Shown in pieces: positions 42,885 to 52,196 of a stretch of 64,000 nt of DNA. Position 1 is the first letter of the stretch. Each line of letters starts with the position of its first letter. The stretch is from assembly GCA_947382355.1 (NCBI GenBank), contig CANCYR010000005.1, forward strand, positions 27,530 to 91,529. Reading direction: 5' to 3'. This stretch comes from an uncultured Lachnospiraceae bacterium. GTDB lineage: Bacteria; Bacillota; Clostridia; Lachnospirales; Lachnospiraceae. A program made the translations under genes and the position numbers. The notes below the pieces were generated by a model. The model was not told the origin of the DNA. It saw only the letters and a list, made by a program, of their open reading frames with translations, and searched no databases.

Positions 42885-43856
42885 ATGAAGACACTTACAA
42901 TCGGCGATGTAACTTTGGAAAATCCGGTTATATTAGCGCCTATGGCAGGAGTATGCGACCTGCCGTTTCGTTTGCTCTGCAAGGAGCAGGGAGCAGGGCT
43001 TTTGTGCATGGAAATGGTAAGCGCAAAAGCCATTTTTTATAAAAATAAAAATACAGAAGAGCTGATGCAGATTCATCCGGAGGAGCTTCCGGTTTCCCTG
43101 CAGCTTTTTGGCTCAGAGCCAGAGCTTATGAGTGAAATGGCAAAAAGGATTGAAGAAAAGCCTTTTTCCATACTGGATATCAACATGGGATGTCCTGTGC
43201 CCAAGGTGGTGAACAATGGGGAAGGCTCGGCGCTTATGAAGAATGAAAAGCTGGCTGCGGAAATTGTGGAAAAAACAGCAAGGGCAATAAAAAAACCAGT
43301 AACGGTAAAAATAAGAAAAGGCTTTTGCGAGGAACAGATCAATGCAGTGGAGCTGGCAAAGCGGCTGGAACAGGCAGGGGCAGCAGCCATAGCGGTTCAC
43401 GGAAGGACAAGGGAACAGTATTATTCGGGAAAAGCGGACTGGGACATTATCAGGCAGGTAAAAGAGGCGGTTTCCATTCCGGTTATCGGAAACGGGGATA
43501 TCGTAGACGGGAAAAGCGCTAAGGCAATTATGGAACAAACCGGCTGTGACGGCATTATGATAGGAAGGGCGGCAAGGGGGAATCCTTTTTTGTTCCGGCA
43601 GATTTTAGACTATCTGGAAACAGGAAAGGAATCCCCGAAACCAACCCTGCATGAAATCAGAGAAACCATTTTGCGCCATGCCGGTCTGCAGCTGGCCTAT
43701 AAAGGGGAATACACTGCCGTCCGGGAAATGCGCAAGCATGTGGCATGGTATACTACAGGGCTTCCCCATTCTGCAGAGCTTAGAAGAAGGGTGAATGAAA
43801 TGGAGACCATGGAGCAGTTAAGAGACAGCATAGAGCAGTTGTTTTTAGAGAAGTAG
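42885..43856 (+). CDS. dusB: tRNA-dihydrouridine synthase (DusB type)
   Basis: The 323-residue flavoenzyme reduces uridines in tRNA to dihydrouridine. The motifs are APMAGVCDLPFRLLCKEQGAGLLCMEMVSAKAI (FMN), NMGCPVPKVVNNGEGSALM (with the catalytic Cys), HGRTREQYYSGKADW, GNGDI, and MIGRAARGNPFLF. Its place upstream of greA and lysS is a common order in Firmicutes. The gap from coaX is 95 bases and no promoter was identified there. Confidence 0.94.
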   Translation: MKTLTIGDVTLENPVILAPMAGVCDLPFRLLCKEQGAGLLCMEMVSAKAIFYKNKNTEELMQIHPEELPVSLQLFGSEPELMSEMAKRIEEKPFSILDINMGCPVPKVVNNGEGSALMKNEKLAAEIVEKTARAIKKPVTVKIRKGFCEEQINAVELAKRLEQAGAAAIAVHGRTREQYYSGKADWDIIRQVKEAVSIPVIGNGDIVDGKSAKAIMEQTGCDGIMIGRAARGNPFLFRQILDYLETGKESPKPTLHEIRETILRHAGLQLAYKGEYTAVREMRKHVAWYTTGLPHSAELRRRVNEMETMEQLRDSIEQLFLEK

Positions 43857-43896
43857 AGGCATATACTGTTAGGAAAACAAATAAGCAGGAATGCTC

Positions 43897-44595
43897 ATGG
43901 ATAGAGAAACACCATATTTTTTAATACAGGGAGAAAAGAGGCAGCTAACCGGGAAAGAGCTGTTTTCTTTTTTAAGAGAGAAGATACAGCCGGGGGAAGT
44001 GGTAGTGTGCGGAGCGCCCATGGCTTTTTTGAAGCTTCCGGAATTTATCTCGGAAAAGCCGAAAGGAATATGGGGAAAGATAAAAAACAGGCTGTATGAG
44101 GTGCTGATGAATAAAAAAATGGAAAAGCTTCTGTCCGCTACTACGGGGGAATTTCCTCTATCGGTACTGGAAGCATGTCTGGCAGAATTTCTAAAGAAGG
44201 AATGTGCCTTCCGAAGGGCTACAAAAGTGCTGATAGCCGATAGGAGCAGAGTGGATTTTAAGGAATTGCTAATGCCCTATTGCAGCAGTCTGAATTATCT
44301 GGAATTTCTGGTGGATGATACGGAGGGTTATGAATATCTGGCAGAGGAAATGTATGAGGAAAGCGGGCTTACGGTTGCTTTTACGGCTTCCGGGGAAGTG
44401 GGAGAGAAATATCATATTGTAATGGATGTCAGGGATGATTTTTGGATTTCCGCTGAATATCTTGCAGAGGGGTGTGTATATTTTGACGCTTTTTCAGATT
44501 CGGCAAAGGAAAAATACCTAAGAAGGGAAGGAAAGGGAATAACTTACATATCCCCCAGGATATACCTTGACAGAGCCTTAAAAAGTACGGTATAA
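43897..44595 (+). CDS. Protein of unknown function between dusB and greA
   Basis: The 232-residue soluble protein has no signal, membrane segment or enzyme motif that I recognise. It begins MDRETPYFLIQGEKRQLTGKELF. The start at 43897 is preferred over the ATG at 43891 because GCAGGA lies 6 bases before it. The greA promoter lies inside its 3' end. It is 40 bases after dusB and probably in the same transcript. Confidence 0.65.
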   Translation: MDRETPYFLIQGEKRQLTGKELFSFLREKIQPGEVVVCGAPMAFLKLPEFISEKPKGIWGKIKNRLYEVLMNKKMEKLLSATTGEFPLSVLEACLAEFLKKECAFRRATKVLIADRSRVDFKELLMPYCSSLNYLEFLVDDTEGYEYLAEEMYEESGLTVAFTASGEVGEKYHIVMDVRDDFWISAEYLAEGCVYFDAFSDSAKEKYLRREGKGITYISPRIYLDRALKSTV

Positions 44596-44596
44596 T
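44567..44596 (+). promoter_or_regulatory. Promoter of greA
   Basis: TTGACA (44567-44572) and TATAAT (44591-44596) are consensus boxes with an 18-base spacer. They overlap the last codons of the preceding gene. Confidence 0.75.
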
Positions 44597-44645
44597 AATG
44601 CAGTTATAAGGGTATTTCGCATAAATTGCAGAAAGGTGAATGAAA

Positions 44646-45128
44646 ATGGAAGAAAAGAAAAATATATTAACCTATGAAGGTCTGAAAAAATACGAAGATG
44701 AGTTGCACGATTTAAAGGTAGTCAAAAGAAAAGAAGTAGCTCAGAAGATTAAAGAAGCAAGAGAGCAGGGAGACTTATCTGAAAATGCGGAATACGATGC
44801 AGCAAAGGATGAGCAGAGGGATATTGAAGCCAGAATTGAAGAACTGGAAAAAATACTGAAAAATGCGGAAGTCGTTGTGGAGGATGAAGTAGACCTTGAT
44901 AAAATCAATATCGGCTGTAAGGTCCGTATCAAGGATTTGGAACTGAAGGAAGAAATGACCTTTAAGATTGTAGGCTCCACCGAGGCAAACAGCTTGAAAG
45001 GCAAAATATCCAATGAATCTCCTCTTGGAAAGGCTTTGATTGGAGCAAAAGAAGGGGATACCGTAAAAGCAGAGACGCCGGTAGGCATCATTAAGTATAA
45101 AGTGTTGGAAATCCAGCGCTCTAATTAA
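44646..45128 (+). CDS. greA: Transcription elongation factor GreA
   Basis: The 160-residue factor rescues stalled RNA polymerase by stimulating RNA cleavage. It has the N-terminal coiled coil with the acidic tip (EQGDLSENAEYDAAKDEQRDIEARIEELEKIL) and the C-terminal FKBP-like domain (ISNESPLGKALIGAKEGDTVKAETPVGIIKYKVLEI). ATG at 44646 is chosen because AAAGGTG (44632-44638) is 7 bases away; the ATG at 44640 is too close. It lies 15 bases before lysS, so the pair is co-transcribed. Confidence 0.96.
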   Translation: MEEKKNILTYEGLKKYEDELHDLKVVKRKEVAQKIKEAREQGDLSENAEYDAAKDEQRDIEARIEELEKILKNAEVVVEDEVDLDKINIGCKVRIKDLELKEEMTFKIVGSTEANSLKGKISNESPLGKALIGAKEGDTVKAETPVGIIKYKVLEIQRSN

Positions 45129-45143
45129 AATACGATAGAAAGA

Positions 45144-47090
45144 GTGGCAGGCATGGGAGAGAAAAACCAAAATGTACAGGAACAGGATTTAAACCAGCTT
45201 TTAAAGGTTCGTCGTGAGAAGCTTGCAAATCTGGTGGAAGCCGGAAAGAATCCTTTTGAAATCACAAAATATAATGTAACAGCCCATAGTATGGATATTA
45301 AAAATAACTATGAGGAAATGAAGGGACAGGAAGTCAATGTTGCCGGACGCATTATGAGCAAGCGCGTCATGGGCAAGGCATCCTTTTGCAACGTGCAGGA
45401 TTTACAGGGAAATATCCAGTCCTACGTGGCAAGGGACAGCATAGGGGAAGAGTCCTATGGGTTCTTTAAGAAGTATGATGTAGGCGATATCGTAGGCATC
45501 AGGGGCGAGGTTTTTGAAACAAAGACCGGGGAAATTTCCATTCATGCCTCGGAAGTGACACTGCTGTCTAAAAGCCTGCAGATTCTGCCGGAAAAATGGC
45601 ATGGCCTTACCAATACGGATATTCGCTACAGACAAAGATATACTGACCTTATTATGAATGAAGATGTGAAGAAGACATTTATCATGCGCAGTAAGATTAT
45701 AAGCTCCATCCGCCGTTTTTTAGACGACAGAAACTTTATGGAGGTGGAAACCCCCATGCTCGTTTCCAATGCGGGCGGTGCAGCAGCAAGACCCTTTGAA
45801 ACCCATTATAATGCTCTGGATGAGGATGTGAAGCTTAGAATTTCTCTGGAGCTGTATTTAAAGAGGCTGATTGTAGGCGGCCTTGAGAGAGTGTATGAAA
45901 TCGGAAGAGTATTTCGGAATGAAGGCCTTGATACAAGGCACAATCCGGAATTTACCTTAATGGAATTGTATCAGGCTTATACGGATTACAACGGCATGAT
46001 GGATTTGACAGAGGATATGTTCCGCCATGTGGCACAGGAAGTATGCGGCACCACAAAGATTACCTACGGCGATGTGGAAATCGATATGGGCAAGCCTTTT
46101 GAAAGAATTACCATGGTGGATGCAGTCAAGAAATATGCGGGTGTTGATTTTGACACGGTTCCGGACACAGAAGCGGCTAAGAAACTGGCGGATGAAAAGG
46201 GCGTTCATTATGAAGACAGGCATAAAAAAGGCGACATTCTGAATCTGTTCTTTGAGGAATTTGTTGAGGAAAAACTGATTCAGCCTACTTTTGTCATGGA
46301 CCATCCCATTGAGATTTCGCCCCTGACAAAAAAGAAGCCGGACAAGCCGGGCTATGTGGAGCGGTTTGAGCTGTTCATTACCTGCCGGGAGATGTGCAAT
46401 GCTTATTCCGAGTTAAACGACCCCATTGACCAGAGGGAGCGCTTTGCAGCCCAGGAGGAGGCTTTTGCGGCAGGAGATGAGGAAGCGAACCATACGGATG
46501 AGGATTTCCTGAATGCTTTGGAGATTGGAATGCCTCCTACGGGTGGTATTGGGTATGGAATTGACAGGCTGGTGATGCTGCTTACGAATCAGCCGGCTAT
46601 TCGGGATGTGTTGTTGTTCCCGACGATGAAGAGCATCGGTGGCGTAAAGACTGAAAATGGTGTAAGTTCTAAGCCTTCAGAAGAGGTAAAAGCTGAGCCA
46701 GAGAAAATTGATTTCTCTAATGTAAAGATTGAGCCTTTATTCGAGGAAGAAGTAGACTTCGATACATTCAGCAAGTCAGATTTCCGTGCAGTTAAGGTAA
46801 AAGAGTGTGTAGCAGTTCCTAAGTCAAAGAAATTATTACAGTTTACTTTGGATGACGGAACAGGTACAGACCGCACTATTTTAAGCGGAATCCACACTTA
46901 CTATGAGCCAGAAGAACTTGTTGGAAAGACACTTATCGCTATAACAAATCTTCCACCAAGAAAGATGATGGGAATTGAATCTTGCGGTATGTTACTTTCA
47001 GCAGTAAACAATCTTAAGGATTCAGAGGATGAAGAACTTCATCTTCTTATGGTTGATAATCACATTCCAGCAGGTGCAAAGCTTTATTAA
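45144..47090 (+). CDS. lysS: Lysyl-tRNA synthetase (class II) with C-terminal tRNA-binding domain
   Basis: The 648-residue enzyme charges tRNA-Lys. The anticodon-binding OB fold is in the first 150 residues. The class II core has motif 2 ([25 protein letters not shown]) and motif 3 ([14 protein letters not shown]). After the usual end near residue 495 there is a linker and a further domain of about 110 residues ([27 protein letters not shown]...[19 protein letters not shown]). That is the EMAPII/Trbp111-like tRNA-binding module usually seen on MetRS. Codon use changes at about 46650, from CTG, TCC and CCG-rich to CTT, TCA and CCA-rich. The extension may be a transferred module. Confidence 0.93.
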   Translation: MAGMGEKNQNVQEQDLNQLLKVRREKLANLVEAGKNPFEITKYNVTAHSMDIKNNYEEMKGQEVNVAGRIMSKRVMGKASFCNVQDLQGNIQSYVARDSIGEESYGFFKKYDVGDIVGIRGEVFETKTGEISIHASEVTLLSKSLQILPEKWHGLTNTDIRYRQRYTDLIMNEDVKKTFIMRSKIISSIRRFLDDRNFMEVETPMLVSNAGGAAARPFETHYNALDEDVKLRISLELYLKRLIVGGLERVYEIGRVFRNEGLDTRHNPEFTLMELYQAYTDYNGMMDLTEDMFRHVAQEVCGTTKITYGDVEIDMGKPFERITMVDAVKKYAGVDFDTVPDTEAAKKLADEKGVHYEDRHKKGDILNLFFEEFVEEKLIQPTFVMDHPIEISPLTKKKPDKPGYVERFELFITCREMCNAYSELNDPIDQRERFAAQEEAFAAGDEEANHTDEDFLNALEIGMPPTGGIGYGIDRLVMLLTNQPAIRDVLLFPTMKSIGGVKTENGVSSKPSEEVKAEPEKIDFSNVKIEPLFEEEVDFDTFSKSDFRAVKVKECVAVPKSKKLLQFTLDDGTGTDRTILSGIHTYYEPEELVGKTLIAITNLPPRKMMGIESCGMLLSAVNNLKDSEDEELHLLMVDNHIPAGAKLY

Positions 47091-47226
47091 AAACGAAATG
47101 TATTTTATTGGCGAAAGTTTGTAAAATTACAAAAATGCGCCAATTTTACGCCAAACGATGCAGAGTTTGATGTAAGAAAATAATATAATAATATAATAAT
47201 GTGAAATCAGACGTTATGACAACTGG

Positions 47227-47264
47227 AACCCCGTTAGATAGAGAAATCTGTCTGATGGGGTTTT
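47227..47264 (+). terminator. Terminator between lysS and the HigA-like gene
   Basis: AACCCC-TTAGA-AGA pairs with TCT-TCTGA-GGGGTT around GAAA, followed by TTTT. It lies 137 bases after the lysS stop. Confidence 0.7.
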
Positions 47265-47306
47265 GCTGTAATTGCGCAAAGATTTTAATGATAAAGGTGA
47301 CTGACT

Positions 47307-47603
47307 ATGAACAATATGATTGAAACACCAAAAGTAAGCGAAATATTGCGAGAAGAGTTTATGGAACCTTTAGATATTTCAGCATATAAATTAGCACAAG
47401 AAATTCATGTGCCTGTATCAAGAGTTCAGGATATTTTGCATGATAGAAGAAAGATTACAGTTGATACTTCGCTTCGGCTTGCAAAGTATTTTGGGGTGTC
47501 AGATTCCTATTTTTTGAATATTCAAAATGATATCGATCTCCGCAATGCCAAAATAGATTTAGGAGATGAAATCGAAAGCATTCAAGCATATCATTATGCT
47601 TAA
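47307..47603 (+). CDS. HigA-like XRE family antitoxin or regulator
   Basis: The 98-residue product has a helix-turn-helix of the HigA type (ISAYKLAQEIHVPVSRVQDILHDRRKITVDTSLRLAKYFGVSDSYFLNIQNDIDL). In toxin-antitoxin pairs, HigA follows the HigB toxin. No HigB-like frame is present in the 216 bases upstream or downstream, so this copy is an orphan. It has its own terminator after it (47628-47668). The AT-rich composition resembles the 3' end of lysS just before it, which suggests a common origin by transfer. Confidence 0.85.
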   Translation: MNNMIETPKVSEILREEFMEPLDISAYKLAQEIHVPVSRVQDILHDRRKITVDTSLRLAKYFGVSDSYFLNIQNDIDLRNAKIDLGDEIESIQAYHYA

Positions 47604-47970
47604 GTTAATTAAATAATATTGATGTAGAAGCACAGATTTTGCCATTTGGTATGATTTGTGCTTTTTTTATTTCAGGGCAGTTCCTGTGAGGGTTCTGCTT
47701 TTATTTATTTCTAAAAGCAGAAAGATGAAACAAGAAAACAGAACGAGAGGGGCGGAAGATATGGAAAATACCCGTTGTCCGTGCAAACTATACCAACCTG
47801 CAAATCTGACAATATCATCCATAATCAATAACCTAATTTCCTCCAATGAGACTCAGTCACAGACATATATCTGCCATTTATATATACTTACATCTAAAAC
47901 AGAAAAAAGGCAAAAACAAAAGCCAATTGAGTAGCCGGTAAAGTAAAAAAACAGGAAAGGTTGTGAAAAA
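47604..47970. other. 367-base gap after the HigA-like gene
   Basis: A terminator is present: AAGCACA-AT pairs with AT-TGTGCTT, followed by seven T residues (47628-47668). A 57-codon open frame at 47761-47934 has a GAGGGG-type site before it. Its product is rich in Ser, Thr, Asn and Cys with no recognisable pattern, so I do not call it a gene. No clear promoter for the next gene was found. Confidence 0.55.
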
Positions 47971-49662
47971 ATGAAAGTTATAATCATAGGAGGAGTGGCA
48001 GGCGGCGCTACTGCAGCAACAAGAATCCGCAGGCTGGATGAAAATGCAGAAATTATTGTAATTGAAAGGACAGGATTTATTTCCTATGCCAACTGCGGTT
48101 TGCCTTACTATATAGGCGGTGTCATTGAAGAAAAGGATAACTTAACCTTGCAGACACCTGAGAGCTTTTGGGCCAGATTCCGGATTGATGTGAGGATAAA
48201 GCAGGAAGTAATCCATATTGATACTTTAAGAAAGACAATAACTGTTCAGAAAACAGAAAGTGGAGAAGCATATGAAGAATCATATGATAAACTCCTTCTT
48301 TCACCGGGAGCCAGACCAGTCAGGCCTAAGCTGCCCGGAGTCAGTCATGAGAGAATATTTTCTCTCAGAACAGTAGAAGATACTTTTAGAATCAGAAAGT
48401 TCGTGGAAGAAGAAAGGCCAAAAACAGCCGTTATGGTTGGGGGTGGCTTCATAGGGCTGGAAGTTGCAGAAAATTTATGTGATTTAGGAATTCAGGTGAC
48501 GATTGTTCAAAGGCCGGACCATCTGATGAGTACACTGGACTATGATATGGCAGCCTTGGTACAATCAAAACTCAGGCTAAAGGGAATTGTACTGAAGCTT
48601 GGAAAAGATGTAATCGGTTTTGAAGAAAATGCAGATGGGCTGAATGTATTATTAAAGGATGATGGACCTGTCAAGGCAGACATGGTTCTAATGGCAATAG
48701 GGGTCAGTCCTGAGACAACATTGGCAAAAAAAGCAGGACTTACCCTTGGAATAAAAGATGCAATTGTAGTAAATGACAAAATGGAGACTTCTGTTCCGGG
48801 TGTTTATGCGGTAGGGGATGCGGTTCAGGTAAAACATACCGTCACAGGGGCTGATGCAGTGATTGCACTTGCAGGACCTGCAAATAAGCAGGGACGCATT
48901 GCGGCCGATAACATATGCGGTCTGGAAAGTCATTATCAGGGGTCTATGGGCTCCTCTGTGCTGAAGCTTTTTGACATGACTGTTGCCGGAACGGGTATGA
49001 CAGAGAAAGCGGTAAAAGAAGCAGGAATGAATTATGAAAAGGTAGTTCTTTCTCCTGCCTCACATGCAGGGTACTATCCGGGGGCAAAGGTAATGACCAT
49101 GAAGGTCATATATGAAAAGGATACCTTGAAAATTCTCGGAGCGCAAATCGTGGGATATGAGGGAGTGGATAAGAGGCTTGATATAATTGCAACAGCTATT
49201 AGCGCAGGGATGAAAGCGGATATGCTTAAGGATTTGGATTTGGCATATGCACCTCCTTATTCATCTGCAAAAGACCCGGTGAATATGGCTGGTTTTATGA
49301 TTGAAAATATTGCTGCCGGAAAAATAAAGCAGTTTCACTGGGATGAATTAGACAATTTACCAAGGGATGGCAGCATTACGTTACTTGATGTGAGAACGAA
49401 ATATGAATATGAAAGCGGCCATGCGGAAGGGTTTATTAATATTCCGGTGGATGATTTGAGAGAAAGATTAAGTGAGATTGATAAAGAAAAAACAGTGTAT
49501 GTAATGTGTCAGAGCGGCCTTAGAAGCTATATTGCTTGCCGGATTATGATGCAGAGCGGTTTTGACTGTTATAATTTTTCCGGAGGTTATCGTTTTTATA
49601 AAAGTGCAATGGGAGAAAAAACACTGACTGAAAAATCTTACCCATGTGGTATGGATAAATAA
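47971..49662 (+). CDS. cdr: CoA-disulfide reductase-type flavoprotein with C-terminal rhodanese domain
   Basis: The 563-residue product has two parts. Residues 1-450 form a pyridine-nucleotide-disulfide oxidoreductase with IIIGGVAGGATAATRIRR (FAD), SYANCGLPYYIGG with redox Cys42, MVGGGFIGLEVAENL (NAD(P)H), and VPGVYAVGDAV. The last 100 residues are a rhodanese domain (ITLLDVRTKYEYESGHAEGFINIPVDDL) with active-site Cys in VMCQSGLRS. Such fusions reduce CoA-disulfide or CoA-persulfide using NAD(P)H and help handle sulfur or oxygen stress. All active residues are present. It stands alone. Confidence 0.93.
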   Translation: MKVIIIGGVAGGATAATRIRRLDENAEIIVIERTGFISYANCGLPYYIGGVIEEKDNLTLQTPESFWARFRIDVRIKQEVIHIDTLRKTITVQKTESGEAYEESYDKLLLSPGARPVRPKLPGVSHERIFSLRTVEDTFRIRKFVEEERPKTAVMVGGGFIGLEVAENLCDLGIQVTIVQRPDHLMSTLDYDMAALVQSKLRLKGIVLKLGKDVIGFEENADGLNVLLKDDGPVKADMVLMAIGVSPETTLAKKAGLTLGIKDAIVVNDKMETSVPGVYAVGDAVQVKHTVTGADAVIALAGPANKQGRIAADNICGLESHYQGSMGSSVLKLFDMTVAGTGMTEKAVKEAGMNYEKVVLSPASHAGYYPGAKVMTMKVIYEKDTLKILGAQIVGYEGVDKRLDIIATAISAGMKADMLKDLDLAYAPPYSSAKDPVNMAGFMIENIAAGKIKQFHWDELDNLPRDGSITLLDVRTKYEYESGHAEGFINIPVDDLRERLSEIDKEKTVYVMCQSGLRSYIACRIMMQSGFDCYNFSGGYRFYKSAMGEKTLTEKSYPCGMDK

Positions 49663-49842
49663 GGCAGAAGTCCTCAACGGCGGATGAACATTTTGGAATG
49701 GATTGCAGAGAGCATAATGAACAGCCTTTTTGTTTAAGGAAAAAGTAAATAAATAGATTAAATTTTCCGTGAACATGTGATATGATGATGCTATATAAAA
49801 AATAAAAACATGCCAGGATACTCTGGGCGGAGAGGAACGAAC

Positions 49843-51783
49843 ATGAAATTTTTATTTGATTCCAAGGAATTTAAGACCAAATATCACTATGAGGGAAAGG
49901 ATTTGGGAGCTTCCTATAATAAGGACCGGACTGTTTTTAAGGTATGGGCGCCTACAGCTGATACAGTAAGCCTGTGCACTTACCCGGATGGATTGGAAAG
50001 CGCATGCCTGCAGGAGTATACTATGGAAAAGCAGGAGCAGGGTATCTGGTCTGTAGGCATAACCGGCGATTTGGAAGGCACTTATTATACTTATCGGCTG
50101 AACATTGGCGGAGAAATAAGGGAAACTCAGGACATATATGGAAAAGCCTGCGGAGCCAACGGAAAAAGAAGCATGGTGGTGGACTTGGAAAAAACAAATC
50201 CAGATGGATGGAATGAAGATTTCTTTGCCGGGCGTGACAAAGCAGTTCCGGCAATCTATGAGCTGCATATAAAGGATTTTTCCAGCGACCTCTGCAGCGG
50301 TGTTACAAAGGAGCATAGGGGAAAATATCTGGCATTTACCGAAATGGGCACAACACTGAAGGGAGAAGGGAAAACTGCCACATGCCTTTCTTATATAAAA
50401 GAGCTTGGAATCAGCCACATTCATTTACTGCCTGCTTTCGATTTTGGTTCCGTAGATGAAACGAAACCTTTGGACAATCAGTTTAACTGGGGATATGACC
50501 CGGTGAATTACAACGTGCCGGAAGGAGGCTATTCCACGAATCCGGCAGACGGACATGTGAGGATACGGGAGTTCAAACAGATGGTTCAGGCTATTCATAA
50601 TGCCGGAATGGGAGTGGTGATGGATGTGGTCTACAATCATACCTACACCATGGATTCCGCATTTCAGAAAACCGTTCCGGATTATTATTACAGATTTCAT
50701 AAGGATGGAACATTGGCGGACGGCTCCTGCTGCGGAAATGATACGGCAAGCGAAAGATATATGTTTCGGAAATTTATGATGGAATCCGTCTGTTACTGGG
50801 CGCAGGAATACCATATCGACGGCTTCCGCTTTGATTTAATGGGACTTCATGATGTGACGACCATGAATGAAATCAGAGCGGCATTGGATGCCCTTCCGGG
50901 GGGAAAGAGCATTCTCGTATATGGGGAGCCATGGAGAGGCAGGCCGTCAGCCATGAGAAAAGGCTGCATTCCTGCATTAAAGAAAAATATCGCAAAACTG
51001 GATGAACGGATTGCCATTTTTAATGATGATACAAGAGATGCCATTAAAGGCAGTGTTTTCCTTGAAGAAGAGCCGGGCTATATAAATGGAAATGCCGGGC
51101 TTGGAGAAAGGATTCCCTCCTGCGTGCTGGCATGGTGTGATGGCAAGGAAAGCTATATGCCTAAAAATCCCGGTCAGATAATCACATATGTATCTGCCCA
51201 TGATAATTTCACCCTTTGGGACAAGTTGAATTATACCTTGTTTCAAGAGCCGGATTTCTATAAAAAGGAAGAAGCAGTATTAAAGCTGAACCGGATGGCT
51301 GCTGGAATGGTTATGACTTCATTGGGAACTCCCTTTTTTCAGGCAGGAGAAGAATTCGGCAGGACGAAAAATGGCATTGGGGATTCTTTTAAGACTGAAT
51401 CTGCCATCAATCAGTTGGACTGGAGCAGGGCAGAAGAGTATAGTGATTTAGTTGAATACTATAAAGGACTTTTGCAAATAAGAAAGCATTTTTGTGCCCT
51501 TACATCAAAAAACAGTCAGGTATTAGAAAGATTTTCCTTTTGTGACACAGACAAACAGGAAATGATTGCTTTTAGAATTCAGGGGATGGAAGCAGAAGAG
51601 GACTGGTGGAAAGAGTTATTTGTGATTTACCAAAACTCAGAGAAAAAAAAGGAAATGAAACTGCCGGAAGGAAGCTGGAATCTGTTGTGCGATGGAGAAA
51701 GCTGTATTCCGGAAGGAATAAAAAATTGTAATAATACGATAGAATTAAATGGCAAATCAGTAATAATACTGGGGAGAAAATAG
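49843..51783 (+). CDS. pulA: Type I pullulanase
   Basis: The 646-residue GH13 enzyme cuts alpha-1,6 branch bonds of pullulan, amylopectin or glycogen. An N-terminal CBM48-like domain (VFKVWAPTADTVSLCTY) precedes the catalytic barrel. The pullulanase signature NWGYDPVNYNVPEGGYSTNP is present. The catalytic residues lie in DGFRFDLMGLHD (nucleophile Asp), VYGEPW (acid Glu) and SAHDN (Asp). No signal peptide is seen, so the enzyme is probably intracellular and works on glycogen or imported maltodextrins. ATG at 49843 has GGAGAGGA upstream. An extended -10 box (49781-49786) may be its promoter. Confidence 0.93.
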   Translation: MKFLFDSKEFKTKYHYEGKDLGASYNKDRTVFKVWAPTADTVSLCTYPDGLESACLQEYTMEKQEQGIWSVGITGDLEGTYYTYRLNIGGEIRETQDIYGKACGANGKRSMVVDLEKTNPDGWNEDFFAGRDKAVPAIYELHIKDFSSDLCSGVTKEHRGKYLAFTEMGTTLKGEGKTATCLSYIKELGISHIHLLPAFDFGSVDETKPLDNQFNWGYDPVNYNVPEGGYSTNPADGHVRIREFKQMVQAIHNAGMGVVMDVVYNHTYTMDSAFQKTVPDYYYRFHKDGTLADGSCCGNDTASERYMFRKFMMESVCYWAQEYHIDGFRFDLMGLHDVTTMNEIRAALDALPGGKSILVYGEPWRGRPSAMRKGCIPALKKNIAKLDERIAIFNDDTRDAIKGSVFLEEEPGYINGNAGLGERIPSCVLAWCDGKESYMPKNPGQIITYVSAHDNFTLWDKLNYTLFQEPDFYKKEEAVLKLNRMAAGMVMTSLGTPFFQAGEEFGRTKNGIGDSFKTESAINQLDWSRAEEYSDLVEYYKGLLQIRKHFCALTSKNSQVLERFSFCDTDKQEMIAFRIQGMEAEEDWWKELFVIYQNSEKKKEMKLPEGSWNLLCDGESCIPEGIKNCNNTIELNGKSVIILGRK

Positions 51784-51812
51784 CTGTCTTGTGAAAACTT
51801 TTATCTGGCTGC

Positions 51813-51839
51813 TAAAGAATTTCTTAAAATGTCCGATAA
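51813..51839 (+). promoter_or_regulatory. Sigma-28 (SigD/FliA) promoter before flgM
   Basis: TAAA (51813-51816), 15 bases, then TCCGATAA (51832-51839) fits the sigma-28 consensus TAAA-N15-GCCGATAA with one change. It is about 40 bases upstream of the flgM ribosome binding site and should drive the flgM-flgN-flgK-flgK-flgL operon. Confidence 0.8.
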
Positions 51840-51883
51840 TCTATGTAAGAAGTACAAAAGCTCCATGGAAGGAGGAGATTATT

Positions 51884-52165
51884 ATGCGTATTGAAGCATA
51901 TACACAGGTACAGCAGGTATACAACACCAGTAAGACTTCAAAATCAACAAAGACTAATTCTGCCGGACTCCGGGATGCAGTTCAGATTTCCAGTCTTGGT
52001 AAGGATTTTCAGATTGCAAAGCAGGCAGTGGCAAATGCACCTGACATAAGAGAAGATGTGGTAGCGCCATTAAGGGCATCCATCCAATCCGGAACATATC
52101 AGGTAAGCAGCGAAAGCTTTGCAAATAAATTGTTAGAGCAATATAAAGAAACGTTTACCTTATGA
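51884..52165 (+). CDS. flgM: Anti-sigma-28 factor FlgM
   Basis: This 93-residue protein binds sigma-28 until the hook is finished, then is exported. It shows the FlgM family C-terminal pattern (DAVQISSLGKDFQIAKQAVANAPDIREDVVAPLRASIQSGTYQVSSESFANKLLE). The N-terminal part is disordered and polar, as expected. ATG at 51884 is chosen because AAGGAGGAG lies just before it. A sigma-28 promoter is directly upstream, so FlgM acts on its own transcription. flgN follows 31 bases later. Confidence 0.93.
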   Translation: MRIEAYTQVQQVYNTSKTSKSTKTNSAGLRDAVQISSLGKDFQIAKQAVANAPDIREDVVAPLRASIQSGTYQVSSESFANKLLEQYKETFTL

Positions 52166-52196
52166 CAAGGCAGCAAATAGAAAAGAGGTATATTCT

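Noticed and set aside
47656..47934. 92-codon plus-strand frame after the HigA-like gene
   Set aside because: It starts within the terminator region and its sequence has no recognisable pattern. The shorter 57-codon version has a plausible ribosome binding site but nothing else.
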